From the NCBI GenBank assembly GCA_963781035.1, contig CAWAEN010000007.1:124001-188000 (forward strand): DNA of 64,000 nt, given 5' to 3'. This document shows positions 36,246-48,783 of the stretch, one piece after another (positions within the stretch are counted from its first letter, which is position 1; the number at the start of each line of letters is the position of its first letter). A program made the translations under genes and the position numbers. This DNA is from SZUA-35 sp963781035 (lineage in GTDB: Bacteria; Actinomycetota; Acidimicrobiia; Acidimicrobiales; SZUA-35). The notes beneath the pieces are model-generated. The model was not told the origin of the DNA. It was given only the letters and a program-made list of their open reading frames with translations, and ran no database searches.

Positions 36246-38264
36246 CAGAAGTCTCCGTTGGTTTCGAAGGTGGTGCTGTCGGGGTTGGGGGTGTCGGGCA
36301 TCGGGGGTGTCGCCATGTCCTCGAGCGGCTTGCCCTTGAGGCCGCTTCGGTACCGAGAGAGCATCGAGCGGATCTCGTCAGGGCTTCGGACGCTCGACGC
36401 GACTCGTCGGCCTTCGCTCTCGGGTGCATGGTTCACGGTGCGATCGCGCTTCACGAGACCAGCCGAGGTTCGGCTGGACTCGGGAGTGAGCAGCGATTCC
36501 ATGCCGCTGTCGAAGCTCTCACCGCTGGGAATGGCTTCGGAGAGCTTCGCCGGAGCGTCGGTGCTCGGGAGCGGAGCCGGTGCGGGCTGCGAGTCGAAAC
36601 TCGGAGCCTCCCACGGCAGGTCCGGGGCAGTCGGTGCGGCCGGCTTGGGTCTGGCGAAGAAGTTGTTGCTCGACTCGACGTCGGTCAACGGGACATCGGG
36701 CGCCGAGGTCGGTGCGGCAGGTGCATCGAAGTTCGTCGGTGCGATACCGAGCAACTTGGCCAGAGCTTCCGACGCTGGACCCTCCTCGCCCTTGGGGGCA
36801 ACGGCCGGTGCGGGGCGGTGCGGCCGGCATCGGTGCGGCCGGCATCGGGGGTTCGGGCATCGGGGGAAGGTCGGCTTCCGGGATGGCTGGTGTCGGCGCC
36901 TCTGCCATCGGTACTTCGGGGACCGCTCCGACCGGTTCGTCTGCGAAGGCCGGAGCGCTCGGATCGATGGCTGCGATCGGGTCTGCAGGGCTGGAGCCGA
37001 ATGCCGATGCATCGCGTTCTGGCATCGCCGGCGGGGTCCAGGACTCTTCGCCGTGATCGATGGTGAGTGCTGCGGCCGCCATTCCGGAGTCAACCGGTTG
37101 CGCCGGCTCGGGTGTCAGTACGGGCTCGCCCTCGCTCTCGCCCTCGTACTGATCGCTCGATGGCATGAAGCTGTCGGCGAGGACCGACGCCGGGATGTCG
37201 GCGATGGCCGTGATGCCGCCGTTCGGCGTGTGCGCCAGTTCGATCTGGACGCCGAGTCTGGCTGCGAGACGACCGACCACGATGAAACCGAGCGAGCGGG
37301 TGAGCCCGAGCCCGAGTTCCGGCGGGTTCTGCAGGACGTCGTTGGCATTGGCCAGCTGGTCGGTGGTCATGCCGATGCCGTGGTCGACACACGAGATCAG
37401 GTACGAACCGTCAGGGTGCCGCACGCCGGTGACTTCGACCGGGCTTTCGGGCGGCGAGAATTGCGTGGCGTTCTCGAGGAGTTCGGAGAAGAGATGTGCG
37501 AGGTCGACGGCCGACTGCGCTCCGATACGGGCGTCCTCGACATCGGTGAGCTGCACGTGGCGGTAGTCCTCGATCTCGGACATCGCAACGCGCAGGGCAT
37601 CGGCGACCTCGACCGGACCACCACGACGTCGAGCCGGCTCGGCACCGGCAACGACGAGAAGGCTTTCGGCGTTGCGCCGCATGCGAGTGGCGAGATGGTC
37701 GAGGTTGAACAGTTCCTGAAGGCGATCCGGGTCTTCCTCGTCGTGCTCGAGTCGGTCGATCACTTCGATCTGGCGGTCGAGGAGGCTCTGGTTGCGTCTG
37801 GCGAGGTTGACCACGAGGTCGCTCAGTCCCTGACGCACCATCGTCCGCTGTTCCTCGGCGAGTCCGGCGATCCCGAGCTGTACGGAGTTGAGCGCGTCGA
37901 CGAGCTCGGCGACTTCGTCGTTGCTGCTGGCGACGAGTGGTTCGAAGACGGGACTGGGGCGACCCGGGTGACGGAGGGTGTCGAGCAGCGCAGGGAGACG
38001 AACGTCTGCCAGCTCGCGCGCCGAAGCGGAGACGCTGTCGATCGGGTCGGTGATGGTTCGACCGATCACGACCACGGCAAGGGCGCTCAGGAGGAACGCA
38101 GCCAGGGCGACGACACCGAGGGTTCGCACATCGCTGCTCAACTCGTTGAGCGTGGTGCCGCCATTGCTGAGCAGGACTGCGTAGGCAGCAACCACTGCCA
38201 ACACGAACAGCGGCGGCGTGACGATGGCAACCAGCTTGGTGCGAAGTTTGAGATTCTGGAACAT
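36245..38264 (-). CDS. cvnA: Conservon sensor histidine-kinase-like protein (CvnA-like), one frameshift
   Basis: About 670 residues. Two membrane segments (about 10-31 and 47-68) are separated by a loop of only about 15 residues. HAMP-like TITDPIDSVSASARELADVR follows, then a helical region and the ATPase domain (LLENATQFSPPESPVEV N-box, DHGIGM, GLGLTRSLGFIVVGRLAARL). No clear phospho-accepting His was seen. From about residue 400 the protein becomes a long Pro/Ala/Glu-rich tail with PMPEPPMPAAPMPAAPP. A frame change near 36815 falls in this tail. The last residues (SMLSRYRSGLKGKPLED) are conserved-looking. GAGAGG precedes the ATG at 38264. Confidence 0.88.
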
Positions 38265-38337
38265 GGCCCTCTCACAAGGTTGGGTGGACCACAACCACAT
38301 CGGCCGCTCTTTCCCGACCTTGAGGTACGGTGCCGAG
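38265..38337. promoter_or_regulatory. Divergent intergenic region, conservon / DUF4388 gene
   Basis: Plus strand TACGGT (38326-38331) ends six bases before the ATG of the DUF4388 gene. CvnA instead has GAGAGG just before its ATG, so it probably carries a leader. Confidence 0.5.
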
Positions 38338-39034
38338 ATGGCTGAAGATCTCTTTACGGGGACACTTGCGGATCTCCCCCTCGACGCCGTGCTGGCGTCG
38401 CTCGCGCAGCACGAGCGCACCGGCGTGCTGCGGGTCGGTACCTCGGAGCCGCCGGCCAACATCTGGATCGATGCGCGGCCGTGTCTATTTCATCGACAAG
38501 CCCGGTGGGACCGAGCCCGTGGCCGTGTTGTTCGGTGGTGGGGTCGGTTCGATCGAGGAGATCGACGCCCTGCTCCTGAGGGGCGATGCGGCGGCGGGAC
38601 TGGCCGCAGGTGGCGCAGACTCGACCTCGGCCCTGGCCCGCATCCTCCACGAGCACAACCTCAACATCCTCTTCGAATTGCTCGTTCCGTCCAATGCATC
38701 ATTCGCCTTCGAACCGGACCTCGTCCACCCCGTCGGACCGCACTTCTCCGAAGATGCCGGCCAGTTGGTCGATCAGGCCAAGCGCCGATTGGAGATCTGG
38801 GCCGAGATCGCAGCGAGCATTCCGAACACCGGTGCCATCTTCACCTTGGCGACACAGCTGCCAGAAGGGGCCGACGAGCGGGTCATCACTGCCGACGAGT
38901 GGCGGTATCTGTCGTTGCTCGACGGGCGCCGCACGGTTGGCGACGTGATCAGCACGACGAAGATGAGCGCGTTCAGAGTGGTGTCGGCGCTCTATCGAAT
39001 GCTGTTGGAAGGTCTGATCGAGGAATCGTCCTGA
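38338..39034 (+). CDS. DUF4388 (PATAN-like) domain protein, one frameshift
   Basis: About 232 residues. AEDLFTGTLADLPLDAVLASL and RTGVLRVGTSEPPANIWID, then after a frame change near 38475 RVYFIDKPGGTEPVAVLF: this is the DUF4388 pattern. The C-terminal part (DEWRYLSLLDGRRTVGDVIS, SAFRVVSALYRMLLEGLIEE) looks like a winged-helix end. DUF4388 proteins commonly accompany roadblock/GTPase modules, and this one faces the conservon across 73 bp. Likely a partner in the same signalling circuit. Confidence 0.85.
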
Positions 39035-39076
39035 TCAGACGCCGCTCTCAGTCCTGATCGCCTGATCCGACGTTGC

Positions 39077-40548
<1,472 letters not shown>

Positions 40549-40556
<8 letters not shown>

Positions 40557-43500
40557 GGGTGGCCTCCATGATCGCTGCGATCGGATCGGTGCCGTCGCGC
40601 AGCGCCGTTGCTTGGGCGCGAAGGACTCGCTTGTATTCCCGAGGCATGACCTTCACGAATGCGCTCGACGTGGGTGTCCCACGAATCGATGATCCTCGAC
40701 GCCACCGAGGAGCCGGTGAGCTCGCGGTGCTGTCGTGATGAGATCGAGGACCTCGGCGTGGTCGTCGTCGTCGAGCGTCTCGAGCTCGACCATCTCCCGG
40801 TTGACCCGGCTGGCGAAATCGACCGTCGATGTCATCAGACGTACGCGATACCACCGGACATGCCGGCGCGCGAAGTTTCGACCGGTCGTACCCAGGATGA
40901 CGACACGGCCGCCGGTCATGTACTCGCACCCGTGGTCGCCGACGCCTTCGACGACGGCCGAGGCCCCGGAGTTGCGAACGCAGAAGCGCTCGCCGACCCG
41001 GCCACGGAAGAACGCACTCGCCGCTGGTGGCGCCGTAGAGCAGGACGTTGCCGGCGATGATGTTCTCCTCGGCGGCGAAGGTCGACTTCTTGTGCGGGAA
41101 CACGGCGATGCGCCCGCCGCTGAGGCCCTTGCCGACGTAGTCGTTGGCGTCACCTTCGAGCCGTAGGGTGACGCCGCTGGGAATGAACGCCCCGAACGAG
41201 TTGCCGGCTGAACCGGTGAAGGAGAGGTCGATGGTGTTGTCGGGAAGACCGTCGCCGCCGTGCGCCTTGGTGACCTCGTGGCCGAGCATCGTGCCGACGG
41301 TGCGGTTGACGTTGCGAATCTCGTAGTGCTTGCCGAACGGGGTGCCGTTGGCAATCGCCTCGGCGCAGTCGGCGATGAGGGTCATGTCGAGCGCCTTGTC
41401 GAGCCCGTGGTCCTGGGTCTGGATCGCACGGCGCGAGGCGCCTCGGATCGAGATCCGGCACGTAGAGGATCGGCGACAGGTCGAGGCCGGACGCCTTCCA
41501 GTGGTCGACGGCCTGGCGTGTGTCGAGGCATTCGGCCCGACCGATGGCTTCGTCGATGGACCGGAAGCCGAGCTCGGCGAGGTACTCCCTCACCTCCTCG
41601 GCGATGTACTCGAAGAAGGTCTCGACGAACTCGGGCTTGCCCGAGAACTTGGCTCGGAGCTCGGGGTTCTGCGTCGCAACGCCAACGGGACAGGTGTCGA
41701 GGTGGCAGACCCGCATCATGACGCAGCCGGACACGACCAGCGGCGCTGTGGCGAACCCGAACTCCTCGCCGCCGAGCAGGGCAGCGACGACCACGTCACG
41801 TCCGGTCTTGATCTGGCCGTCGACCTGCACGACGATTCGATCTCGGAGGTCGTTCAGGAGCAGCGTCTGCTGGGTCTCGGCGAGTCCGAGCTCCCATGGT
41901 CCACCGGCATGCTTCAGCGAGGTGAGCGGTGACGCTCCCGTTCCGCCGTCGTTGCCCGAGATGAGGACGACGTCGGACTTCGCCTTGGACACGCCGGCCG
42001 CCACTGTGCCGACACCGACCTCGGCGACCAGCTTGACGTGGATCCGGGCCGCTGGGTTGGCGTTCTTGAGATCGTGGATCAGCTGAGCGAGGTCCTCGAT
42101 CGAGTAGATGTCGTGGTGCGGCGGCGGGGAGATGAGGCCGACGCCGGGCGTCGAGTGGCGGACCTCGGCGATCCACGGCCACACCTTCTTGCCTGGCAAC
42201 TGTCCGCCCTCACCGGGCTTCGCCCCCTGAGCCATCTTGATCTGGATGTCGTCGGCGTTGGTCAGGTAGTTGGAGGTGACGCCGAAACGTCCGGAGGCCA
42301 CCTGCTTGATGGACGAGCGTTTGGAGTCGCCGTTTTCCATCGTGACGAAGCGCTCCGGATCCTCGCCACCCTCGCCGGTGTTCGACTTGCCGCCGAGCCG
42401 ATTCATGGCGATGGCGAGCGTCTCGTGAGCTTCGGCCGAGATCGAGCCGTAGCTCATCGCCCCGGTGGCGAACCGCTTCATGATCTCGCTGATCGGCTCG
42501 ACCTCGTCGATCGGCACCGGGGTCGCCGGCCGGCACGAGTCTGAACAGCCCACGGAGCGTTGCCAGCTGCTCGGATTGATCGTCGACGAGATTCGTGTAC
42601 TCCTTGAAGACCTCGTACTGCTTGGTCCGGGTGGCGTGCTGGAGCTTGAAGACCGTCTCGCGGATTGAAGAGGTGGTACTCCCCCTCCCGCCGCCATTGG
42701 TACTCGCCGCCGAGCTCGAGTTCGCGGTGGGCTAGGGACTCTGGACGGTCGGGGAACGCCCGCCGGTGTCGGTGGAGGATCTCCTCGGCGATCTCGTCGA
42801 GCCCGATGCCGCCGAGCTTGGATGTCGTGCCGGTGAAGTACTCGTCGACGAGTTCGTGGCCGAGGCCGAGCGCTTCGAAGATCTGTGCGCCCGTGTAGGA
42901 CGCGACGGTGCTGATGCCCATCTTGGACATCACCTTGACCACACCCTTGGAGGCCGCTCGCAGGTAGTTGTGCGCAGCGACGGCAGGGTCGACTGGGGAC
43001 TGGTCCCAGGCGATGCGATCTTCGATGGCCTCGAAGGTGAGCGACGGGCAGATGGCGCCGGCTCCGTAACCGAGGAGCAGGGCGAAGTGGTGCACCTCGC
43101 GGACATCGGCGGCATCGATGACGAGTCCGACCTGGGTGCGGGTCTTCCTGCGAACGAGGTGCTGATGCACGGCGCCGGTCAACAGCAGCGACGGAATCGG
43201 CGCGAGATCGGCGGTGGCATCGCGGTTGGACAGGACGATGATCGACGCACCGGTGGCGATGGCATTCGCCGCCTGGTGCCGGACGTCCTCGAGGGCTCGA
43301 CGAAGGCCCTCGCCCCCTTCGGCGACCGGGTACCGGCCTCGGATGAGCTGCGCAACGCAGGTGAGGGAAGTTGCCCTCGTCGTTGGCGTGGATGAGCTGG
43401 GTGAGTTCGTCGCGGGTGAGGACGGGATACGGCAGCCGAATCTGGCGGGTCGACTCTGGACCGGGGTCGAGCAGGTTGTGCTCCGGGCCGATCGCGCTGG

Positions 43501-45183
43501 CTCGCCGAAGTGACCAGCTCTTCACGGAGTGCGTCGAGCGGCGGGTTCGTGACCTGGGCGAAGAGCTGAGCGAAGTAGTCGAAGAGTATGCCGGGGACGG
43601 CTCGACAGGACCGCAGGCGGGGTGTCGGTGCCCATGGAGCCGATGCTCTCCGCCGAACTGCGCACCATCGGCTCGACGAGGAGTTCGAGCTCCTCCTGGG
43701 TGAATCCGTTGGCCACCAGCTGGGGAATCAGTTCGTCGTGGATCGGATGATCGATGTCGCGGATGGGCAGATCTGCGAGATCGATCCAGTTCTTGTTCCA
43801 TTCGGCGTACGGCTGGGCCGAGGCCAGGGCGGACTTGATCTCGGCGTCGTCGATGATGCGGCCCTGCTCGGTGTCGACGAGGAACATCTTTCCTGGCTCG
43901 AGTCGACCCTTCTTGACGATCCGTTCGGGGGCGATGTCGATGACGCCGACCTCGGAGGCCATGGCCACGATGCCGTCGTCGGTGACCCAGTATCGGCTCG
44001 GGCGCAGGCCGTTGCGGTCGAGCACGGCGCCGACGACGGTGCCATCGGTGAAGGTGACCGAGGCCGGACCGTCCCACGGCTCCATGAGCGCAGAGTGGAA
44101 ACGATAGAACTCGCGGGTCGCGTGGTCCATCGTGGTGTTCTTCTCCCACGCCTCCGGGATCATCATGAGCACGGCGTGGGGCAGCGAGTAGCCGCCGAGG
44201 TGGAGCAGTTCGAGCGCTTCGTCGAAGCTGGCCGTGTCAGAGGCGTGTGGCGTGCAGATCGGGAAGAGCTTCTCGATGCGGGCGCCCCAGATCGGGGACG
44301 ACAGCATTGCTTCCCGTGCTCGCATCCAGTTGCGATTGCCCATCACGGTGTTGATCTCGCCGTTGTGGGCAACGAAACGATACGGGTGGGCCAGCGGCCA
44401 GGAGGGGAAGGTGTTGGTCGAGAAGCGGCTGTGCACCAGCGCGAGCGCGCTCTCGAGTCGTTCGTCGACCAGGTCGGGGAAGAACTCGGCGAGTTGCGGA
44501 GTCGTGAGCATGCCCTTGTAGACCAGCGTGCGGGAGCTCAGGCTCGGGAAGTAGACGGGCAGCTCGTGTTCGATGCGCTTGCGGACGACGAAGGCCTCGC
44601 GGTCGAGGTCGATTCCGGCGAGGCCTCCGGGGAGGCCAGAACGATCTGCTCGAACGCGGGCATGACATCGAGGGCCTGATGGCCGAGGGATGCCGGGTTG
44701 GTCGGCACGACACGCCAGCCGACGACGGTCAGGCCTTCGTCGGCCACGATCTTGGCGATGGCGTCCTTGGTGCGCGCCTTCTCCTCGGCATCGACTGGCA
44801 GGAAGCCGATGCCGGTGGCGTAGGTCCCGGCCTCGGGAAGGCCCGGGATCTCGCCGGCAAGAAGGCGATGCGGGACCTGCAGGAGGATGCCGGCGCCGTC
44901 ACCGGTGTTCGGTTCGGCGTTGGTGGCACCACGATGCTGGAGACACGTGAGTGCGTTGACCGCGAGTTCCACCGTTCGGTGCGAGGCGACACCGTTCAGA
45001 TCCGCAATGAAGCTGACACCACAGGCGTCGTGCTCGTTGGCCGGGTCGTAGAGACCCTGAGCCTCGGGGGAAGTGCTGTGCGTGCGGAAGTTGCGTGGGT
45101 GGGGCGATCTCGCACCGGCTTCTCCTGGTGGTGGGGCGGGAAACGGACGAACGGGTCCGACAGGAAGCCGGCGGGGACAGCAC
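40549..45183 (-). CDS. gltB: Glutamate synthase large subunit, multiple frameshifts as read
   Basis: About 1,540 residues. It transfers the amide of glutamine to 2-oxoglutarate. The amidotransferase domain begins after a propeptide at the Cys of HDACGVSFIADLNG. FMN-domain motifs VLISGNDGGTGASPL and the 3Fe-4S motif CHLDTCPVGVATQ are present, followed by the beta-helix domain (GDANDYVGKGLSGGRIAVF, GDHGCEYMTGGRVVILG). Frame changes occur near 45110, 44620-44510, 43620, 43510, 43360, 42670, 42530, 41440 and 41015-40650. No stop codon interrupts the conserved parts. The best start is GTG 45183, giving a propeptide of about 53 residues. Confidence 0.92.
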
Positions 45184-45269
45184 TGGCCCAGCCGGATCGT
45201 AAAGGTTACCGGCAGACAGCCTCGAACAGCGAAACCGACGGTCGGGAGAGCGGCCGCTACTGTCACCGC
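45184..45269. promoter_or_regulatory. Divergent promoters, gltB / M18 aminopeptidase
   Basis: Minus strand TACGAT (45201-45196), 12 bases before GTG 45183. Plus strand TACTGT (45258-45263), six bases before ATG 45270. Confidence 0.45.
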
Positions 45270-46588
45270 ATGAACCAAGCTCAGCCCGCAGACGATCGCT
45301 CGCCAGAGGTTAGTTCAGATGCTCGCCGACATCGAGGCTGCACCGACTCCGTACCACGCAGTCGAGCGGGCCATCGAGCTGCTGTCCGGGTGCCGGTTTC
45401 GTGGCCGCCGACATGGATGCCTCGTTCGCCGGCACCGGCAGGCACATCGTGTCCGCCGGCGGCCTGCTCGTCGCATGGAATGCCACGGAGGCGATGGCGG
45501 GCAACGGTTTCGTCGTCGTCGGCGCACACACGGACTCGCCGAACCTCCGGGTCAGGACACATCCAGACCTCGCCTCGGCCGGCTGGGAACAGGTGGGCAT
45601 GGAGGTGTACGGCGGCGTCCTGGCCAACTCCTGGCTCGATCGGGACCTCGGCGTTGCCGGCCGGGTGCTGCTTCGCTCCACCGAAGGCACGGTCACTCGT
45701 CTGGTTCGAGACGATCACCCGATTCTTCGGATCCCGCAGCTCGCCATCCACCTCGATCGTGAGATCCGGGAGAAGGGCCTGCTGGTCGATCCCCAGAAAC
45801 ACATGATCCCGTTGTGGGCGATCGGACCAGGCACCCCGGGCACGTTCGCCGCGTACGTCGCCGAACTGGCCGAGGCAACCGTCGACGACATCGTGTCGTG
45901 GGACCTGATGGCGTTCGACACCCAACCTCCGGCGATCGTCGGTCGAGACCGCGATCTGTTCGCGTCGGCCAGGATCGACAATCTCTTCTCGACGTTCTGC
46001 GGCGTCCACGCTCTGATCGACGCCGTCGAGGATCCGGGCCCCCGCATTCCGGTCCTGGTGCTCTACGACCACGAGGAGGTCGGCTCGGAGTCGGCGACCG
46101 GCGCCGGCGGAGCGGTGCTTGGCCAACGTGCTCGAGCGGATCTCGGCTGCCGCCGGGATCGATCGAGTGGGTCATCTCGAGGCGATGACCAGGTCGTACG
46201 TCGTCTCGGCGGACGGGGCCCACGCCACGCACCCGAACTACGTCGACAAGCACGACCCCAACCACCACATCATGATCAACGGCGGTGTCGTCGTGAAGCG
46301 CAACGCCAATCAGCGTTACGCATCCGACGCGGCCAGCGAGGCGCCGTTCCGTGCGCCGTGCCGAGGCCGTCGGCGTCCCCGTGCAGACCTACATCCATCG
46401 CAACGACCTGCCGTGCGGCTCCACCATCGGTCCGATCACCTGCGGCCCGGCTCGGCGTGCCGACCATCGATGTCGGTGCGCCCCAGTTCGCGATGCACAG
46501 CATCCGCGAGATGGCCGGAGTCGCCGACATCGGACATCTCACCCAGGCGTTGTCCTGCCATGTGGCGATTGGGTTGATGGCCCACTAG
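45270..46588 (+). CDS. apeB: M18 family aspartyl aminopeptidase, frameshifted as read
   Basis: About 435 residues, zinc exopeptidase removing acidic N-terminal residues. Motifs in order: MLADIEAAPTPYHAVERAIE, GAHTDSPNLRVRTHPD (first zinc His/Asp), FASARIDNLFSTFCG, LYDHEEVGSESATGAGG (catalytic Glu pair), HPNYVDKHDPNHHIMING, NDLPCGSTIGPIT and FAMHSIREMAG. Frame changes near 45300, 45395, 46115, 46350 and 46450. The leaderless ATG lies six bases after TACTGT. Divergent from gltB. Followed by a hairpin at 46600. Confidence 0.9.
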
Positions 46589-46599
46589 CGTTTCCTCCG

Positions 46600-46625
46600 G
46601 CTCGTCCGCCTGGTGCGGGACGAGC
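46600..46625. terminator. Stem-loop downstream of the aminopeptidase
   Basis: GCTCGTCC (46600-46607) pairs with GGACGAGC (46618-46625) around 10 bases. It lies 11 bases after the apeB stop and 45 before the hppA start. No T-run. Confidence 0.5.
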
Positions 46626-46670
46626 GCGCCCGAGCAAACGGCGCACGATCAACTTCTGAGGAGTATCCAC

Positions 46671-48772
46671 GTGGACGCAGTCCCCTATCTGGCCTTCGTG
46701 TCGGCGCTCGCCGCACTCGGGCTGGCCGCCTTCTTCTACCAAGACGTGAAGAAGGCCAGCCCTGGCAATGACCGCATGATCTTCCTGATGACCGAGATCC
46801 AGAACGGAGCACAAGGCGTTCCTGAAGGCGGAATACACCTGGGTTGCCGGTTTCGCCGCCATCATGGCGGTGCTCATCGCCGCCGTGATCGCGCCGCTCG
46901 CTGCGGTCACCTATCTCCTCGGCGCGGTCCTCTCGGCGCTGCCGGCTATGTCGGCATGACCGTGGCCACGATGGCCAACGCTCGCACGACCGAGGCAGCC
47001 AAGGACGGCCCGGGAAAGGCCCTGCCGATCGCCTTCCGCGGCGGCGCCGTGATGGGCTTCTCGGTCGCCGGTCTGGCCCTCGGTGGCCTGATGCTCGTCT
47101 ACATCGTCTTCGTCATGCTGCTCGAGGTCGACGATGCGTTCGAGATCGTCACCGCCTACGGCCTCGGTGCATCCACGATCGCACTGTTCAGCCGTGTCGG
47201 CGGCGGTATCTACACCAAGGCTGCCGACGTCGGCGCCGACCTCGTCGGCAAGGTCGAAGCCGGTATTCCCGAGGACGACCCCCGCAACCCGGCCACCATC
47301 GCCGACAACGTCGGCGACAACGTCGGCGACGTCGCCGGCATGGGCGCCGACCTCTTCGAGTCGTACGCCGGATCGATCATCGCTCCGATCTCGCTCGTGG
47401 CGTTCGCGCTCGCCCTGATCGCCGACGAGCATCGACGCGATCGAACACTCTCGCTTCTGATGTTCCCGATGTCATCGCCTTCGTCGGCATGATCGCCTCG
47501 ATCATCGGCTCGTTCTGGTCAAGGGCGGCGACTCGACCGACTCCAAGGCTCTCAGCAAGGCGCTCCACATGGGCACCAACGTCGCCATGGCGCATCACGG
47601 TCGTCGGCACGATCGGCGTCGCCTTCTGGCTCTTCGGCGACGACGACTTCGACAACCCGCTCGGTCTGGCCATCGTCCGTCATCGGTGGTCTCATCGTTG
47701 GTTGGGCACTCGGCAAGACCGCCGAGTACTACACCTCGGATCACTACGGCCCGGTGAAGAAGATCGCTCAGCAGACCGAGACCGGTCCCGCCACCACGAT
47801 CCTCGGTGGCATCTCCGCCGGCATGATCTCGGTTGCCGCGTCGGTCGCTCTGATCCTCGTCGGTGTCGGCGTTGCCTACTGGGGCGGCGAGCATGACCTT
47901 CGCCGGTGATCTGGCGCGACTTCGGCGGCATCTACGGCATCGCCGTCGCCGCCATCGGCATGCTGGCCACCACCGGCGTCGTCGTCTCGGTCGATGCCTA
48001 CGGCCCGATCGCCGACAACGCCGGCGGCATCGCCGAGATGGCCGAGCTCGACCCGTCGGTTCGCGAAGTCACCGACGCACTCGACTCGCTCGGCAACACC
48101 ACCGCCGCCGTCGCCAAGGGCTTCGCCGTCGGTTCGGCGGCGCTGACCGCACTGGCGCTGTTCAAGAGCTTCGAGTTCGCCGTCGCCCAGGCGTCCGACG
48201 GCGAAGTGATCCTGAACCTCAACGTCGGCAGCGTCGACGTGTTCATCGGTCTGTTCATCGGTGCCGCGCTGCCGTTCCTCTTCGCTGCGCTCACGATCGA
48301 CGCCGTCGGTCGTGCCGCTCAGGAGATGATCGAAGAGGTCCGTCGCCAGTTCCGCGAGATTCCGGGTCTGCGTGAAGGCCTGCCGGGCGTGAATCCCGAT
48401 TCGGCTCGCTGCGTGGCCATCTCCACCACGGCGTCGCTCAAGGAGATGATCATTCCCGGTTCGCTCGCCGTGGTCGTGCCGCTCGTCGTCGGTTTCATCG
48501 ACGTCGATGCCCTCGGCGGCCTGCTCGCTGGCGCGCTCGTCACCGGTTTCGCTCTCGCCATCTTCATGGCCAACGCCGGTGGTGCGTGGGACAACGCCAA
48601 GAAGTACATCGAGGCCGGCGCCCACGGTGGCAAGGGTGGCGACCAGCACAAGGCTGCGGTCGTCGGCGACACGGTCGGTGACCCGTTCAAGGACACTTCC
48701 GGTCCGGCGATGAACATCCTGCTGAAGGTGATGACCATCGTCAGTCTGGTCTTCGCCAGCGCCTTCGTCTAA
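46671..48772 (+). CDS. hppA: Membrane-bound ion-pumping pyrophosphatase, K+-dependent type by motif, frameshifted as read
   Basis: About 700 residues, 15 or more membrane helices. Pumps H+ (or Na+) with PPi hydrolysis. The substrate loop DVGADLVGKVEAGIPEDD and NPATIADNVGDNVGDVAG are intact, as are YYTSDHYGPVKKIA and the C-terminal GDTVGDPFKDTSGPAMNIL. The segment SLGNTTAAVAKGFAVGSAAL has Ala where K+-independent enzymes carry Lys (GNTTKA), so it belongs to the K+-requiring class. Frame changes near 46815, 46945, 47435, 47520, 47595, 47675 and 47905. GTG start with ribosome binding site GAGGAG. Confidence 0.92.
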
Positions 48773-48783
48773 GAACGACACCC

